Shown: piece by piece, positions 1 through 13,200 of the stretch
Position numbering within the stretch: position 1 is the first letter of the stretch
Layout: each line of letters starts with the position of its first letter
Position numbers and translations under genes: made by a program
Notes under the pieces: model-generated
Told to the model about the DNA's origin: nothing
What the model saw: the letters and a program-made list of their open reading frames with translations, nothing else
Database searches by the model: none
Assembly (NCBI GenBank): GCA_964017125.1
Contig: OZ024903.1
Coordinates: 109,126,863 to 109,190,862, forward strand
From: Flabesymbios commensalis
Taxonomy: Eukaryota > Annelida > Polychaeta > Terebellida > Flabelligeridae
DNA length: 64,000 bases
Direction: 5' to 3'

Positions 1-1005
1 CAATACAATATACGAAAACAGTTTAAGAGCCAAACCTCAAAAGCTTGGAAACATTGAGAATGATTTCAAGTAGCTGATTGGTCAAGATGTCCGTCACAAC
101 CAATCAGCTGTCAAGGTCAACTGCATAAAAATACAACCCCTCTGCTTTATCCACTTAAATAGTTTATCCTGTGAGAACAACAAGATGACCATTACCGCAA
201 AAGCTGGAATCGATCATTTCGGTGCGGGAATCTTTTGAGATTAAAATCTTCAAGGGCTTTGCCAGGATAACGAAAACAAAACTGATTTGGGGGGGGGGGG
301 GTGATTTAATTGGTCCACCCCCAGAATTCTTTCGTATGTTACATTTGTAATACCGTATTTATTTTGATAAAGACTAGTTTTTCAATGATCATATGGTGTA
401 CATGATCGTGGATTTTATTTTCAAATGGATGGGCTTTTATTGAAATAAGGGCATTTATTAAAATAAATACAGTATATTGTTGTAGATATTACTCCAGGTG
501 AAGGGTCAGAAACAAAGGTATGCGGCATGCTGGGTGGGGTCTGTTTCAACCATTATGCAAAAAGCAGAAATATGGGAAACATTCTAGGGAATTCTACAAC
601 ATTTCTAAAGCCCATTTCAGAGAATGCCCATCTAAAATACAGATGGATATAGAGCCAGTGGTCTGCGTACAGAAAATGTTTACAATATTTTTATTGGTCA
701 AAGTGGGTATTCATACAAAGTGGAGAGAGTTATTTATGACGTTCAAAGTGAACAGGTCTGGTTTTCATTGGGCTACAGGTCCGTAAAGAAAACAGTGGAG
801 AAGGGGGAGCTTCAGGAAGCTGTTGTGCCCTTTTCTTGAACAGGCCTACAAACACAGCACTTTGACCCGGTGCTGATTCAACGTTGAATCAGCACCGGGT
901 CAATGTGTTTGCTGGGCTACAGGTAGATACTGTAATGATAACACTGTGGGATCTTTTCTTGAATAGGCCTGGATGAAGTACTCTTGATACAGAATATGGA
1001 ATGAT
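1..1005. other. 3' flank of Rogdi, no gene recognised
   Basis: This stretch lies downstream of the Rogdi stop codon (1006, minus strand). Minus-strand AATAAA signals sit at 436-441 and 454-459, about 550 nt past the stop, and could serve its polyadenylation. A 12-base G run lies near 290-301, and an inverted CCAAT-containing dyad (AGCTGATTGG / CCAATCAGCT) at about 72-112. The 88-codon open frame at 520-786 has no recognisable domain and I do not treat it as a gene. Confidence 0.5.
849..917. repeat. GTTTGCTGG-ended foldback element (family P)
   Basis: A near-perfect 69-bp palindrome centred on AACGTT, with outer ends AAACACAGC and TGTGTTTGCTGG. It belongs to the palindromic family seen again at 15.5, 36.1, 39.0-39.4, 41.5-41.9, 50.3-51.1, 51.7, 55.0, 55.5, 58.8, 59.5 and 62.8 kb. 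Most other copies carry a central GTCTACGACG-like asymmetric core that this short copy lacks. Confidence 0.75.
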
Positions 1006-1224
1006 TTATATCGGATCTTCCCCGTCAATGGAGAACTGGATCAGTGGAATATTTGGTTTACACGAGACAGGCTCATCAAAGTTGATGGTTTCTCCGCCGA
1101 GGTCGATGAGTGGTTTATCTGATGAGGAGGACTTTATCTGACTAGAAACATTCTTATGGCAGAGCAGTTTCTCTGGTCTAATCGTGAACTTGGTTTCTGC
1201 CTCGTACTGTAGAAATACTGTCAC
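1006..1224 (-). CDS. ROGDI: Rogdi last coding exon, divergent tail
   Basis: The acceptor TTTCAG|GTGACA (minus strand, exon begins at 1224) joins in phase 0 to ...QQLKDK of exon 10. The peptide starts [13 protein letters not shown], where vertebrate Rogdi has ISVFSSYW and ends a few residues later. Here it continues about 60 residues ([18 protein letters not shown]..., ending SIDGEDPI). The tail may be lineage-specific, or the true terminal exon may lie elsewhere in the 1225-2771 intron. Confidence 0.65.
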   Translation of the reverse strand: MTVFLQYEAETKFTIRPEKLLCHKNVSSQIKSSSSDKPLIDLGGETINFDEPVSCKPNIPLIQFSIDGEDPI

Positions 1225-4200
1225 CTGAAACAAATATATATATATATATATAATATACCTCCTCAGATGTCCAACCCTGAAAGCGCTGACATATTTTTAT
1301 ACAAACCAAGAGACCAAAAAATTTTTTTTAATTTGAAATTATTATAAATGTCTTAACAGTAGCTTTTTTCGTGTCATTTGAATATCTATAATATGGCCAT
1401 TATAAATATTTGTACTCTTTCAGTACAGGAATTGACTTTAGACGTCATTATCGTCTACAGAAGTCAGATTTTGACGTCTTAAGTCGTTCACCGCGCAGTA
1501 TGGGCTAAACTGGATGTTATATTTGCATGGCAAAATGGAAGTTTCCACATTCCACAATAAAAAATTTACTGCAAATTCAGTAGTGATATATTATAGTTGA
1601 GGCAATTTTTAATATAGTACATCAATTTGTATGATTTTGGATATACAAAATTAAATCAGTAGATTTTGAATTTTACATAGGATAATCAGTCAGACAATGA
1701 CAAAGTTTTGAGAATATCTGATAAATATTAGAGAGTGTAGAGGTTTTATATCAAATTGTAAGATTTGCGATAGCCATCTTGGCTTACAAATTAGTCAATT
1801 ACTAAAATTAAGAGGGTAATCAGCTTAAGAATGGAATGAGAAAGTTTCATGAAGATTGAATAAATTTTGGCAACTCTAGAGAGTCTAATAGTAAGATGCC
1901 GCCATCTTGGATATACAAATTAGCCAAATTTTGCAATCGACCATGGTAACCAATCTGAAAATTGTTTGAGAATGTTTTGTGAAGAATGTATAAATAATAG
2001 TAACTGTAGAGCAGTTACATCGAATTATTGAATAATAATTACAACAATAGACAGCACCAAAACAGTAAATCTGGACATAAATTATATAATATTAACCATT
2101 ATTAAGTTAATTACCGTGATCCACAACCTCAAGCACTTCAAAATTACTCACATCTGATGCACCACGCGGTACCCTGGGGTACCAAATAGAAATCCGCCAT
2201 TTTGTTTGATTATTTAATTAATTTTTTTAGGGCTGTACCCTGGGTACAAAAAAAATGTAAAATAATTTTAAAGCAGGCAAAAATAGATGTGAAACGTTCT
2301 TATTTTACAAAATATTCTTGTTTTGGGGGCATTTTCGTCTCTAAGGACTATTGGTAAAAACCTATTGCAACACAAAATGCCGCCGCATTCACCAGGTGGC
2401 GCTGCAAATCACGCGGTACCCCGGTGTACCGCGTGTTGCATCATTTGTTAAATTTGAGACCAAACATTTACAAATATTGATGTTTAAACAGTCATGTCAT
2501 TCCCAATAACAGTGATTTAATTGGCTAATAAAATCGATTATAAACACTTGTTCCCTTGGAGTTAGAAGGTGCTAAACTGCCACTTCACAAAGTGGCAGTT
2601 TAGCACCTTCTAACTCTAAGGGGACGAACTATTGTCGTGATCAGCAGGCAAAAGGTTAAAATGAACTGAGCTATGAAAGGCTTAGGGATCTCAACATCTG
2701 CAATCAATGCAGACTTTTTCCAAGGTATTCTCAATTCTCTTTATATATTACGCTATCTTTGCTATCCTTACCTTATCTTTCAGTTGCTGACACTGTTGTA
2801 AAGCTAACGTGAAAAGAACCAATGTGTCGTTCAACCAGGGAACTCCACATTCAACCTGCAACATCAAATAGCAAGGTTACATATCAACGATCGGGGGAAA
2901 TGCACAACCCCATGAAACAACTTTGTTCTAAGAAATTTAAAATATTCTGCATTAAACTAATCTTGATTGAAAATGGAATAATCCAGAACAATTGGGCTTT
3001 CATTTTATAAATTTTATAATTTCATTTCAAGTGCAATGAAATTGGCACAAAATGCCTCAATGTAATTATTGTTTAGTTTTGTTGCTGGTTAAAATTTTCA
3101 TGTTCACCAACTAACAGACATAAGTCAAAATTTTGTCTTAAAGTGACACAATCAGGCCAAAAATCATCATTTTATTTTGGCTTTTTGATTTGTTCTTAGG
3201 TCTAATTTGAGAAAAAATATTTATAATTCCTACTGATTGATAATCAATTTCTCACTAAAAATGGTATTTGATTTGATAAAAAATTTAATTTAAGTCAATA
3301 ATGGCTTAAGTCAAAGGGTAAAAATTACGTCACAGGTCATAACCCCCAAAAAGGCATATCTACACCCCCCTAAGGGATGTGTGTGTGCAATATGAAAACA
3401 ATCCAGCATATGTTTTCCAAGATATCATCCAGAAAATGAACTTATCATCTGCCATCAATTAAAGTCGATAATAACCTTAAAATTGGAGGTCATAAATTAG
3501 GTCAAAGGTAATAATCCCAAAAGGCACATCTACACCCCTGAGGCATGTGAGTGTGCAATATGAAAACAATCCAGCAAATGCTTCCCAAGATATCGTCCGG
3601 AAACTAAACTTACCATCGGCCATCAATTAAAGTCAATAATCGCCTCAAAATCAAAGGTCAAAACTTAGGTCGAAGGTCATAACCCCCAGAAGGCAAATCT
3701 ACACCCCCTAAGGGATGTGTGTATGCAATATGAAAACAATCCAGCAAATGCTTTACAAGATATCGTCCGGAAACTAAACTTACCATCCGCCATCAATTAA
3801 AGTCAATAATCGCCTCAAAATCAAAGGTCAAAACTTAGGTCAAAGGTCATAACCCCCAAAGGGCAAATCTACACCCCCTAAGGGATGTGTGTATGCAATA
3901 TAAAAACAATCTAGCAGACGCTTTCCAAGATATCGTCCGGAAACTGAACTTATTATCTGCCGTCAATTAAAGTCAACAAACGCCTCAAAATCAAAGACAT
4001 ATTGTCCGGAAACAGAACACGGACGCAGGGCCAGACATGGTGATGACAATATCCCCCGCCCCCTACTTCGTCGGCGAAGGATGAAAAATAATAAAATCGT
4101 GCTCAATGTGCTAAAAGTTTCATCCAACATAAATATTTGTTGTGGTTGATACTGTCACTGCCATACCTGGGTTGTTGATCCTATGTCTATCTTGCCGGCG

Positions 4201-7200
4201 GGATTTAGGTACAAGTGATAAACAGAGAGCACCAGCTTCTGAGCCTGGACGTAAAAACTCGCCACCACATCATTCGGTAGCTGTGGTTTGAATCCTTTCT
4301 GAAAATATAAAATGAAAATACGCTATTTGCAATATCATGTTTCTCTAAATAAAGAAATACGAGTGGCCTAGTTCTAAATTCCATCACTCCCATTGTGGTT
4401 GGTAGATGGGGTTGACATGCAACATCATATGATGCAACACCCCGGTACCGCGTGATTTGCAGCGCCACCTGGTGAATGCGGCGGCAATTTGCATTGCAAT
4501 AGGCTCCGTCATTGAAGGATGTCATTAGTGACGAAAATGACCCCAAAACAAGAATACTCTGCAAAATAAGAGTGTTTCACATAATTTTTGCCGTATTTAA
4601 AAATTATTTTACACTTTTTGGTACCCAGGGTACAGCCCTGAAAAATAAATTAAATAATTAAACAAAATAGCGGATTTCTATTTGGTACCCCAGGGTACCG
4701 CGTGGTGCAACATATGGTAATAACCTGGCAAACACAGTACATTTTTCCTATGTTGGTTCAATGTTGGGACCGCGTCATAGAATCAATGTACATGTACTTT
4801 GTTCACTGGGAAATGTAATATTAATATTTTTAGGCAAAAAATTGGATAAAGGTATAAAGCATTGGTTTGAGTTAATCAGCCTATCGTACTTAAGTAAAGA
4901 GTGGTAATTTTGTACTTAAGTATGTTACAGAAACTGGCCCCTGCGGCCGATTTCTATAACATACATGTACTTAAGTAAAAAGTTAAGTATTTACTTAAGT
5001 ATGTCATGTAAACCAGCCAACTTAATTTTTTACTCAAGTATGTTACAGAAACCAGCCACAGGGGCTGGTTTCTGTAACATACTTAAGTACAAAGCTGACA
5101 CTTTTTACTTAGGTATGATACAGAGACCGGCCCCTCTGATATCACTAATTTTTCAAGTGGGTTCAAATTTAAATTGTATACCTTAGCACTTTAATGGTTA
5201 ACCCTTGACGCGCTGATTTTTTTCGATAAACCGTGGCAACCGAAGGTTTTTTTTCAATTTTAAATCATCATAAGTGTCTTAGTTAGCTCTCTCCGATTCA
5301 GGTCTACGGCCATTAGAAATATATTTAATCTTACAGTGCGGGGGATGTCTACATGCTTTAGATTCTGACGACTAAAGTCGATCCCCACGCTGTAAGGGTT
5401 AATAGTTAACCCACTGCCTGCTGATCACGACTATAGTCGTTTGTAAGCTGTTCTACTAACTGATAAAATCAGTTATTGGGAATGAAGGGATTGTTTAAAC
5501 ATCAATATTTGCAAATGTTTGGTCTCCAATTAAACAAATTCGAGTAATTTTCAGCGACTGAAGTTGTGGATCGCGTAGCGAGACACAACTTCAATGGCTT
5601 AAAATATAATTTTTTTAACAGGATAACGGTCAAGAAAATATTTATACTATAAATGTCGCATGCACCAATGTTCTGACTTTTCACATATAACAGACCAATA
5701 CATATGTTTCTTACCATTAAAGGGTTTTTGACAATCTCCTCCAGACAGCGTTTCCGTGGTAATGCCAGACATGACCGACCCTGAATGAGGTTAATCATAA
5801 CAGCATCGAGGAACTGTCAAAAGAGGAGAAAATGAAATATTCAACTCTTCAATTGCTCTACTACTCCTAAGGATTTGTCACTCATTTCAAGTAGGCATTA
5901 GTGTTGCAATTGCCAGATTGAAATTAGTTCAAACTAGCTGTGACTGTTTTCGGCACGAAAACATTAAAAGTATCCCAGTTACATGACTCAAAACTAGAGA
6001 TTGCCACAGTAAAAATACTACTCCCCACCAGGTAATTTTTTCTCCATCAGCAGTGTTCAGCACAGGCCGCGATATCGCGTCAATTACGCACTTAGAGATC
6101 AAATGTCTCCTTTATTTCCAAAGTAGTGAGACAAATGACCCCACCTATTTCTTGTCTGTGCTGAACACTAGGCGTCAATTACGCACTTAGAGGTCAAATG
6201 TCTCCTTTTTTCCAGTGGAGTGAGACAAATGTCCCCACATATTTCTTGTCTGTGCTGAACACTGCATCAGTCATCTTGTTTTTAACGAACTAATCCCAAA
6301 AGTTAATCAGATCATTAGGAATGCCTAGAGAACTTATGCACAGAATTTGAATGTGATCCAACCAGCGGCTCATAAGATATCGTGCCCACAAGCTTTCGGG
6401 TGGCTATTTTTTCAAAATGTCCTCTGTCGGCCATCTTGTTTTTAATGGATTCTTCCCAAAAGTTAATCAGATCATCAGAAGTATCCAGTGAACCACCCTA
6501 TAAAATATGAATTGGATCCATTCCACAGTTAATAAGATCTAGGACTCACAAGCGTTTTGGGCAGCCATTTTGGAAAATGGCCGCTTATGGCGTAGTGCCA
6601 AAAAAATATATGGGAAGAATTGTCCAAGAACATAGGTCATGTGTGTAAAAAAATGAACAAAATTCATCAGTTAACTTCTTGATAAAAACTAAATTTCTCA
6701 TACCCCCACGGCGGCGGAGGGGGAATAAACACTATAAGCACGGATGCTTAAATATCACTTTGTTTAAAAACTAGGGTAACTGAAAAAGTTAGCGATCAGC
6801 AAGATTTTTAAATAACTGGCTTTTGATTTGTCAGCAACAGAACTTCAAGTAAGTTAAAATTGCAATGGGGGTAAATTGGCGATCAGAGAGTTAATCTGCT
6901 GGGATACATTAGCTCATTCCCAGTACTAAACATTAACACCTTTATTCCTACATAATAGAACCCACAATTTTTTATAAGGTATCAAATGGAGATATTTTAA
7001 AAGTATTAATTACTTAAAATGTAAAGCTGAAATTGGTCAACTTGGAATATCAAACATAAAATTATACACTAAAGACACAAGATAAGAGGTAAAATATTTT
7101 ATGTTCAGCTTTATTATAGGATTAATGATTTGTTTATAAAAATAAAAAATAAAATTATTATCTCACAAACAGGATTTCTTGCGCTGAAGAGAAAACATGA

Positions 7201-10200
7201 TCCTCATCTCGGCTCTCAATATGCCATAACGACTGAAGCAGGTGGTTACCAGCATCTCGCACCTACAATATATCACAATTGTATTATTATCTGACCTCAA
7301 TCAAAAACTACTTGCAGAACATTTCCTTAAGTATCGTAAAGTACATAATATTATAAATAGAATTATATCAAGATACACCCCATAACAAAATACTTCTGGA
7401 TAGAAAATAATACTATTTCCACTTCTGCAAAATCCTACTTAGTTACATAGTAGTAAAAAAAATCTGATAAAGTTACAACTGATCATTTTGTAAGTAATCT
7501 TCAATGCAAAGAATCCTTCTCTCTTTACACTCTGAGTTATCTTAAATTTCACCCACTTGAAGTTGCGTCTGTGACCCACAACTTAGAGTGAGTGAAAATT
7601 ACTGATAGTTGGTTAAAAATTTGTAAAATCTTGATGTTTACTTCATTCCCAATAACTGTGATTTAATGTTCTGATAAAATAGATTAAAAACTTCTATTGT
7701 GCTTGGCACCTTCAGCACAGAGACTGTCTTTAGATGTCAAGAATCTGACGTCAAGAGAGGGCAAATGCTGACATCCAAAGACGATCCCCGCGCTGGAAGA
7801 ATTAAAAATATTATATTGACCGTACACCCATAACGTAGGTATTCAAATAAAGAGGAAAGAGCTAATAAAGACAGTTATTAGGACATCAAATTAAAAAAAA
7901 CCATTTGGTCTCCATATTTCAGCAATTCGGTTAAAACTTTACCTGTGAGAGGCGCCAGGGAGCGTCTGGATACAGACGAGTCTGGATCTGGGACTGCTGC
8001 TTGTTAACTTTCACCGTCAGCTCCTACATAATTAACAAGTAAAATTTATTTTATTTATAAAAAATATGCATTGTAGCTGTTAAATGGTGCGGAGACCTGA
8101 GTATGACCCTTGTGGTGCCAGGCTTGCATAAAATTCAGATTCAAGTCTCCAAGCAAATAAAATTAGTAAAAGATTTCTGTGTTAGATGGTCAGGTGATCA
8201 GATAATTCTATAAATTTAGAAGATGTCTATGTATATTTTTTTTTTCGAGGGGGGGGGGGTGTCTTTTTCTTGTCATATGAAGCTGGAAATTGTGTTAGAA
8301 ATTGCAGATTCAAATGATGAAAGCAGTAAGAAAAATCTGTTCCGTGTGAAATGGGACCCTGGGTTACCAGTAATGTATACATACTAGCTACATAGAAAAT
8401 TAGTTATAATATTACGAAGCAAAACGGGCCAGCAATTTTATAAAGGAATATATATTTTATGATAATACTATTATTAGTTAGCTGATAAGGAATTATTTAA
8501 AACTCGGGGCGAGGGGAAGAAAAAATGGGACTTTTTTTACTGAGAAGCTACTCCTTCAATACAGTGACCAACTAAAATGTGGATGGTAAAATTGGAAAAA
8601 AATGAAAATTTGTAAGAAAAAAATTATATTACACTTTTGTCGAGCAACTAAAACAATGTCTGGCCTTAGACCAGTGGTTAATACTGACCGCTTCACAGAT
8701 GCTGTCGGCCATCAAGGTCACCATACATCGCACCTGCTGCCCGCCACTGTAAAATAACAACACTAGATAATAGAGCTCACATCACGAGGCGATCACTCAA
8801 TGCTTGTTTGATGTGATGCTGGCACAACGTCAAACAAGCATTCGATGCAAAATAACTTTTTGAATTGTAAATTAGTTACTGGTGTCAAACAATTTGGGTT
8901 AACAGTACATGTATGAATATTCACAAAGCATCAGAAAAAAAATATAAGGTTTGTGTAATGGATGTGAAAGAAGTTAAAACCGTAACGCGGTAGTTGTGTG
9001 GTCACAAGGTGACCACACAACTACCGTGTTACGGTCTTCACTTCATTCACATCTGTAACTTTTGGGCCTGCATCACAATTTGATCTGCGGTTCCCTAGTG
9101 GTACCGCTACCCTGTTACCTGGCTTCGTTTCTTCTCTTAAGCTTTGTGTAATAAAAGCAATAAATGGACCTACTACATTTCTGGTTATGGAGCAAATAGA
9201 TTCTCATTATTTCTCGACAATCTATTCTTAAAATATTTTTGTTTACATACTAATCTAATTTCAAATTTAATCCCTTGAATGCCTAAGTAGTTATGTAAAT
9301 TGTTATTCACTTTTACAAACAATTGTATTTTTTATAATTCAACTTAATTGTCTGGCATCACAACGAGTGAGGAAATATATATATATTATTTTTGTAAAGT
9401 ATTTTAACCCTATCACAGCTAATCACAACCAGTCATTTTTTTATTTGTCTTATATGCCGATCAAATCGCTGTAAGTGAGAATAAAATGAGTGTTTAAACA
9501 TCAAGATTTACAAATGTTTGGTCTCAAATTGAACACACGTGAGTAATTTTTACCCCCCTGAAGTTATGTATCGCAGTAACGATACATAACTTCAAGTGGG
9601 TGAAAATTTAAATTATAAAACTTAGTGGTTTAACCCTTACAGTGTGGGGATCGACTTTAGTCGTCAGAATTTGACGTCTGTAGACGGCAGATTCTGACGA
9701 CTCAAGTCGATCCTTGCAGTGTAAGAGTAAAAATATTTCTAATGGTCGTAGACCCATAACATAGGTACTCAAATGAATCGGCGAGAGCTAACTAATACAT
9801 TTATGATGATTTCAAATTGAAAAAACCCTTACGTTGCTATGTTTTTTACAAATTTTTCCAGCGCTTTGAGGTTTGACCCTTCAAGCCCCCACGATGCATT
9901 AAAGCATCAATTTACATCCATGAAAACATACTTAATTTCCCTATAATGAAGGGTCTTAGAATGAAAATTTCCATTAAACTGTTAATTTTTTAACCACATC
10001 AAGTCATCTTCATCCACTACAAGTCGAGAATTGCGGGAGCAATTCGCGGCTTGTAGTGGATGAAGATGACTATGGTAAATTCAGGCTTGAAAGGGTTGAG
10101 GGTTAAACTGAAAGGGAGAGTTCATTTTTCACTTACTTCGTACTGGAGAGAACAAATTTTTCAGGTTTAACTAAGTTTTCTTCACCTAAAAGCAGAAAAA

Positions 10201-13200
10201 TGATTTTAAAAAACAACATGGCCTTCAACAGTAAATAATGCTAGCTACCTTAAATGAAATTGTTTCTGTGATTTGTTAAATTAAAAGCACAGGCCAGTAT
10301 TTACACGAGGGGCTAAGTATCTTTACTTACAGGTTTACATTGAGAAGTTAGTGTCAAGCCGTATAGCCTATATCAAAATTGATATTTTAACTCTGCCGGG
10401 ATATATGTGTTTTCAAGAAAATGTCAGACCAAATAAATCGAACATGTATTGCTAAAATATTTTGTGATAGATACTTAGCTAATCTAAAGACAACATTTTG
10501 AAGACATTTATTTATCCATAAATATAATAATTTTTTCTTTATTTGGAGCTGGAAATTGCGTTAGCAATTACAGCTTCAAATAAATAAAAAATAGTCAGGA
10601 ACAATTCCGCAGCATGAAGGGTTAATTGAATAATTCAACATGGGGCTATTTATTTTTTCAGCTTTGACAAACTGATAAGGAGCAAGAAATTCAACTAAAA
10701 CTCCTTTACTATGATGGCACAATTTCCTATTCAATTAATTGCTTTCCCTGCTTAAACCCTCCTTTACATTTTCATCCACCAATGTGAATTTCTGCCACAA
10801 TTCCCACCTCAGAGAGAAAACAAATAACAAAACTGTATAAAATAGTCAAGTATAATTTATCAAATGAAAATTCGGACAGTATGTATTTTGATGGATTTTT
10901 AGAAACATTTTAATTTCATAAGTTTTTTTTCAAAATCATTGTGAATTGAGTGTACAAATACGACGATTGAGTTTAGGTGAAAAATAATCATTTTTCCCGT
11001 CGTCGAGCATGTTGTTTAAAACCTGCGCACCACTCGTTTTTCCAGCAATTTTCACTTTTTGTTCAAAAAAAAAAATTATCATTTCTTTTTTTGTGCTGCT
11101 TTTTACACATATTTGTTAAATTTTGGGGCCGATACAACTCCCCCCAAAAAATTGAGAAAAAATCAACAAATCTTGAAATTTTCTTGAACAAATAGTTCCT
11201 TTTTTTCCCATTACATGGTTAAATCATTTTACGAGAGAAAACAATTTAAAATCTTACCAGGACTGATTTGAACAGGAAATCTGCGACATGCCTCCTGGAA
11301 AAAACAATCAATTGATATCAGGGTAAGTAATGAGCGTGTAGCAGTCTGTGCTCGAACCTAATCAGGCCTGATATAAATAACTTCATTAACCCTTTCACTG
11401 CGGATGAGACATTGTGCTACACTGCGAATGCGACATTACATAACTAGCAAGGTGATTCACTTGGTTGTGGTGGTGATGGCTCCCAGTCACCCTTATCGCC
11501 ACGCAAGCGTGATAGGGAAGACGTGGATCATCTCCAAGCCTTCCCTACCAAATAATGACATCATAATGTAAAATAATATCTATGGCTGGGGATCCCCAGT
11601 TATGACAGATCTGGTAATAAAAGGGTCAATTTCAAATAATTACACAATGTGAAGTCATAATTTTGAGATAATTTCTTAGCGAGAGAGTTACCCCTTATCC
11701 TGCTAAGTTAGTTAATTAAAATTTTCACCCACTTTAAGTACAGCCACCCACAACTTCAAATGGGTGAAATTTACTAAATTTTTCACTTTGATGCTTGACC
11801 CTTTAACCGGCAAATTATTTAATTGTAATTTTCACCCACTTGCGCCGATCAGAAAGCATGCTAAATTAATTTATTAGAATTTTCTCCCACTTAACCCTTA
11901 AAGTGCTGGAATAATTTTGTATAAACCATGGAGACCAAACGGTTTATTCAATCTGAAATCATCATAAATGTCCAAGTTAGCTCTTTCGGTTTCATTTGAA
12001 TACGTATGTTTTGTGTCTACGGCCCTTATAAATAGTTCTACTCTTACAGTGCGGGGATCGACTTTAGTCGTTAAAATCTGACGTCTACAGACGTCAGATT
12101 CTGACGACTAAAGTCAATCTCCACGCTGTAAGGGTTAAAGCACTGCCACCCACAACTTCAAATGGGTGAAAATAACTCAAATTTTTAAACTTGAGACCAA
12201 ACTTTGCAAATGCAAATCCTGATGTTTATAAAACATTTCAATCAAAATATCAGTGATTTAATTGTCTAATAAAACAGGGTAACCCTTAGAGCACTGAGCC
12301 AGGAAATTTAAATTTTCAGTCACTTGAAGTTGTGTCTCGCTACTGCGATCCAAAACTTCAAGTGACTGAAAATTTGTTTAATTTTCAAAATCAAGGTTGA
12401 AATGTATATGATTATCACAGATTTGAGACATATTTAATTTTTAAAACCTGGTTTTGCAAGACAATTAAAACATGAGAAAACAATACTATAGTCAGTCAAC
12501 TATAGTCGACATCAGTGTGCTAAGGTTTTTAATTGACAATAGTCATGATTGATCAGCAGAATGAGGAATAAAAATTTTGTAATTGGTCCAAAATAAGCAT
12601 GAAACAATCAAAATGTAAATGAAATAAATTTCAGACACTGTATAACTGTATTAAAGTAAACCAGAAGTCTTGTTTATCACTATGATTATTAAAATCAACA
12701 AGAAAATTTAAAATAGACTGTGAAATTTGTGGATAGAGCCTGGTGATATTATTTTTTAGTCATTCTTACTTACCTTGTGATCACAAAAACCGACCAAAAA
12801 ATATAACTGATTAAAGAATAGAAAAAAGATTGTAGGTTCGATATGGTTGGGTATTTTGCCGAACCCACCTGTGTTACATACCTTAGAACAAGTAGAATAT
12901 ACCTTACCAGCAAAATGGAGTGAAGTTCCCTGAGAACATTGTGAACCTCTTCACAAAGAATCCACTCATATTCTGCATGCTGAAAAAAAACATAACTAGT
13001 ATGTAAGAATCTAGTCTTAGCGGGGAAATTGATTATCTATCTATAAAATAATACTATATATCAATATATAACATGTATAAGCAATCTCTCTATAACTTTG
13101 TCAAAATACTTTTAGAAACTAGCTCTACATATACATACATGGTTTTCAGTATAAGGTGGTTGTCGGTGTTTAAAATGTGGTTTTCGGTATATATCAAGTT

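Noticed and set aside
520-786. 88-codon plus-strand frame near the left edge
   Set aside because: No recognisable domain, no splice sites or promoter, and it lies in the 3' flank of Rogdi.
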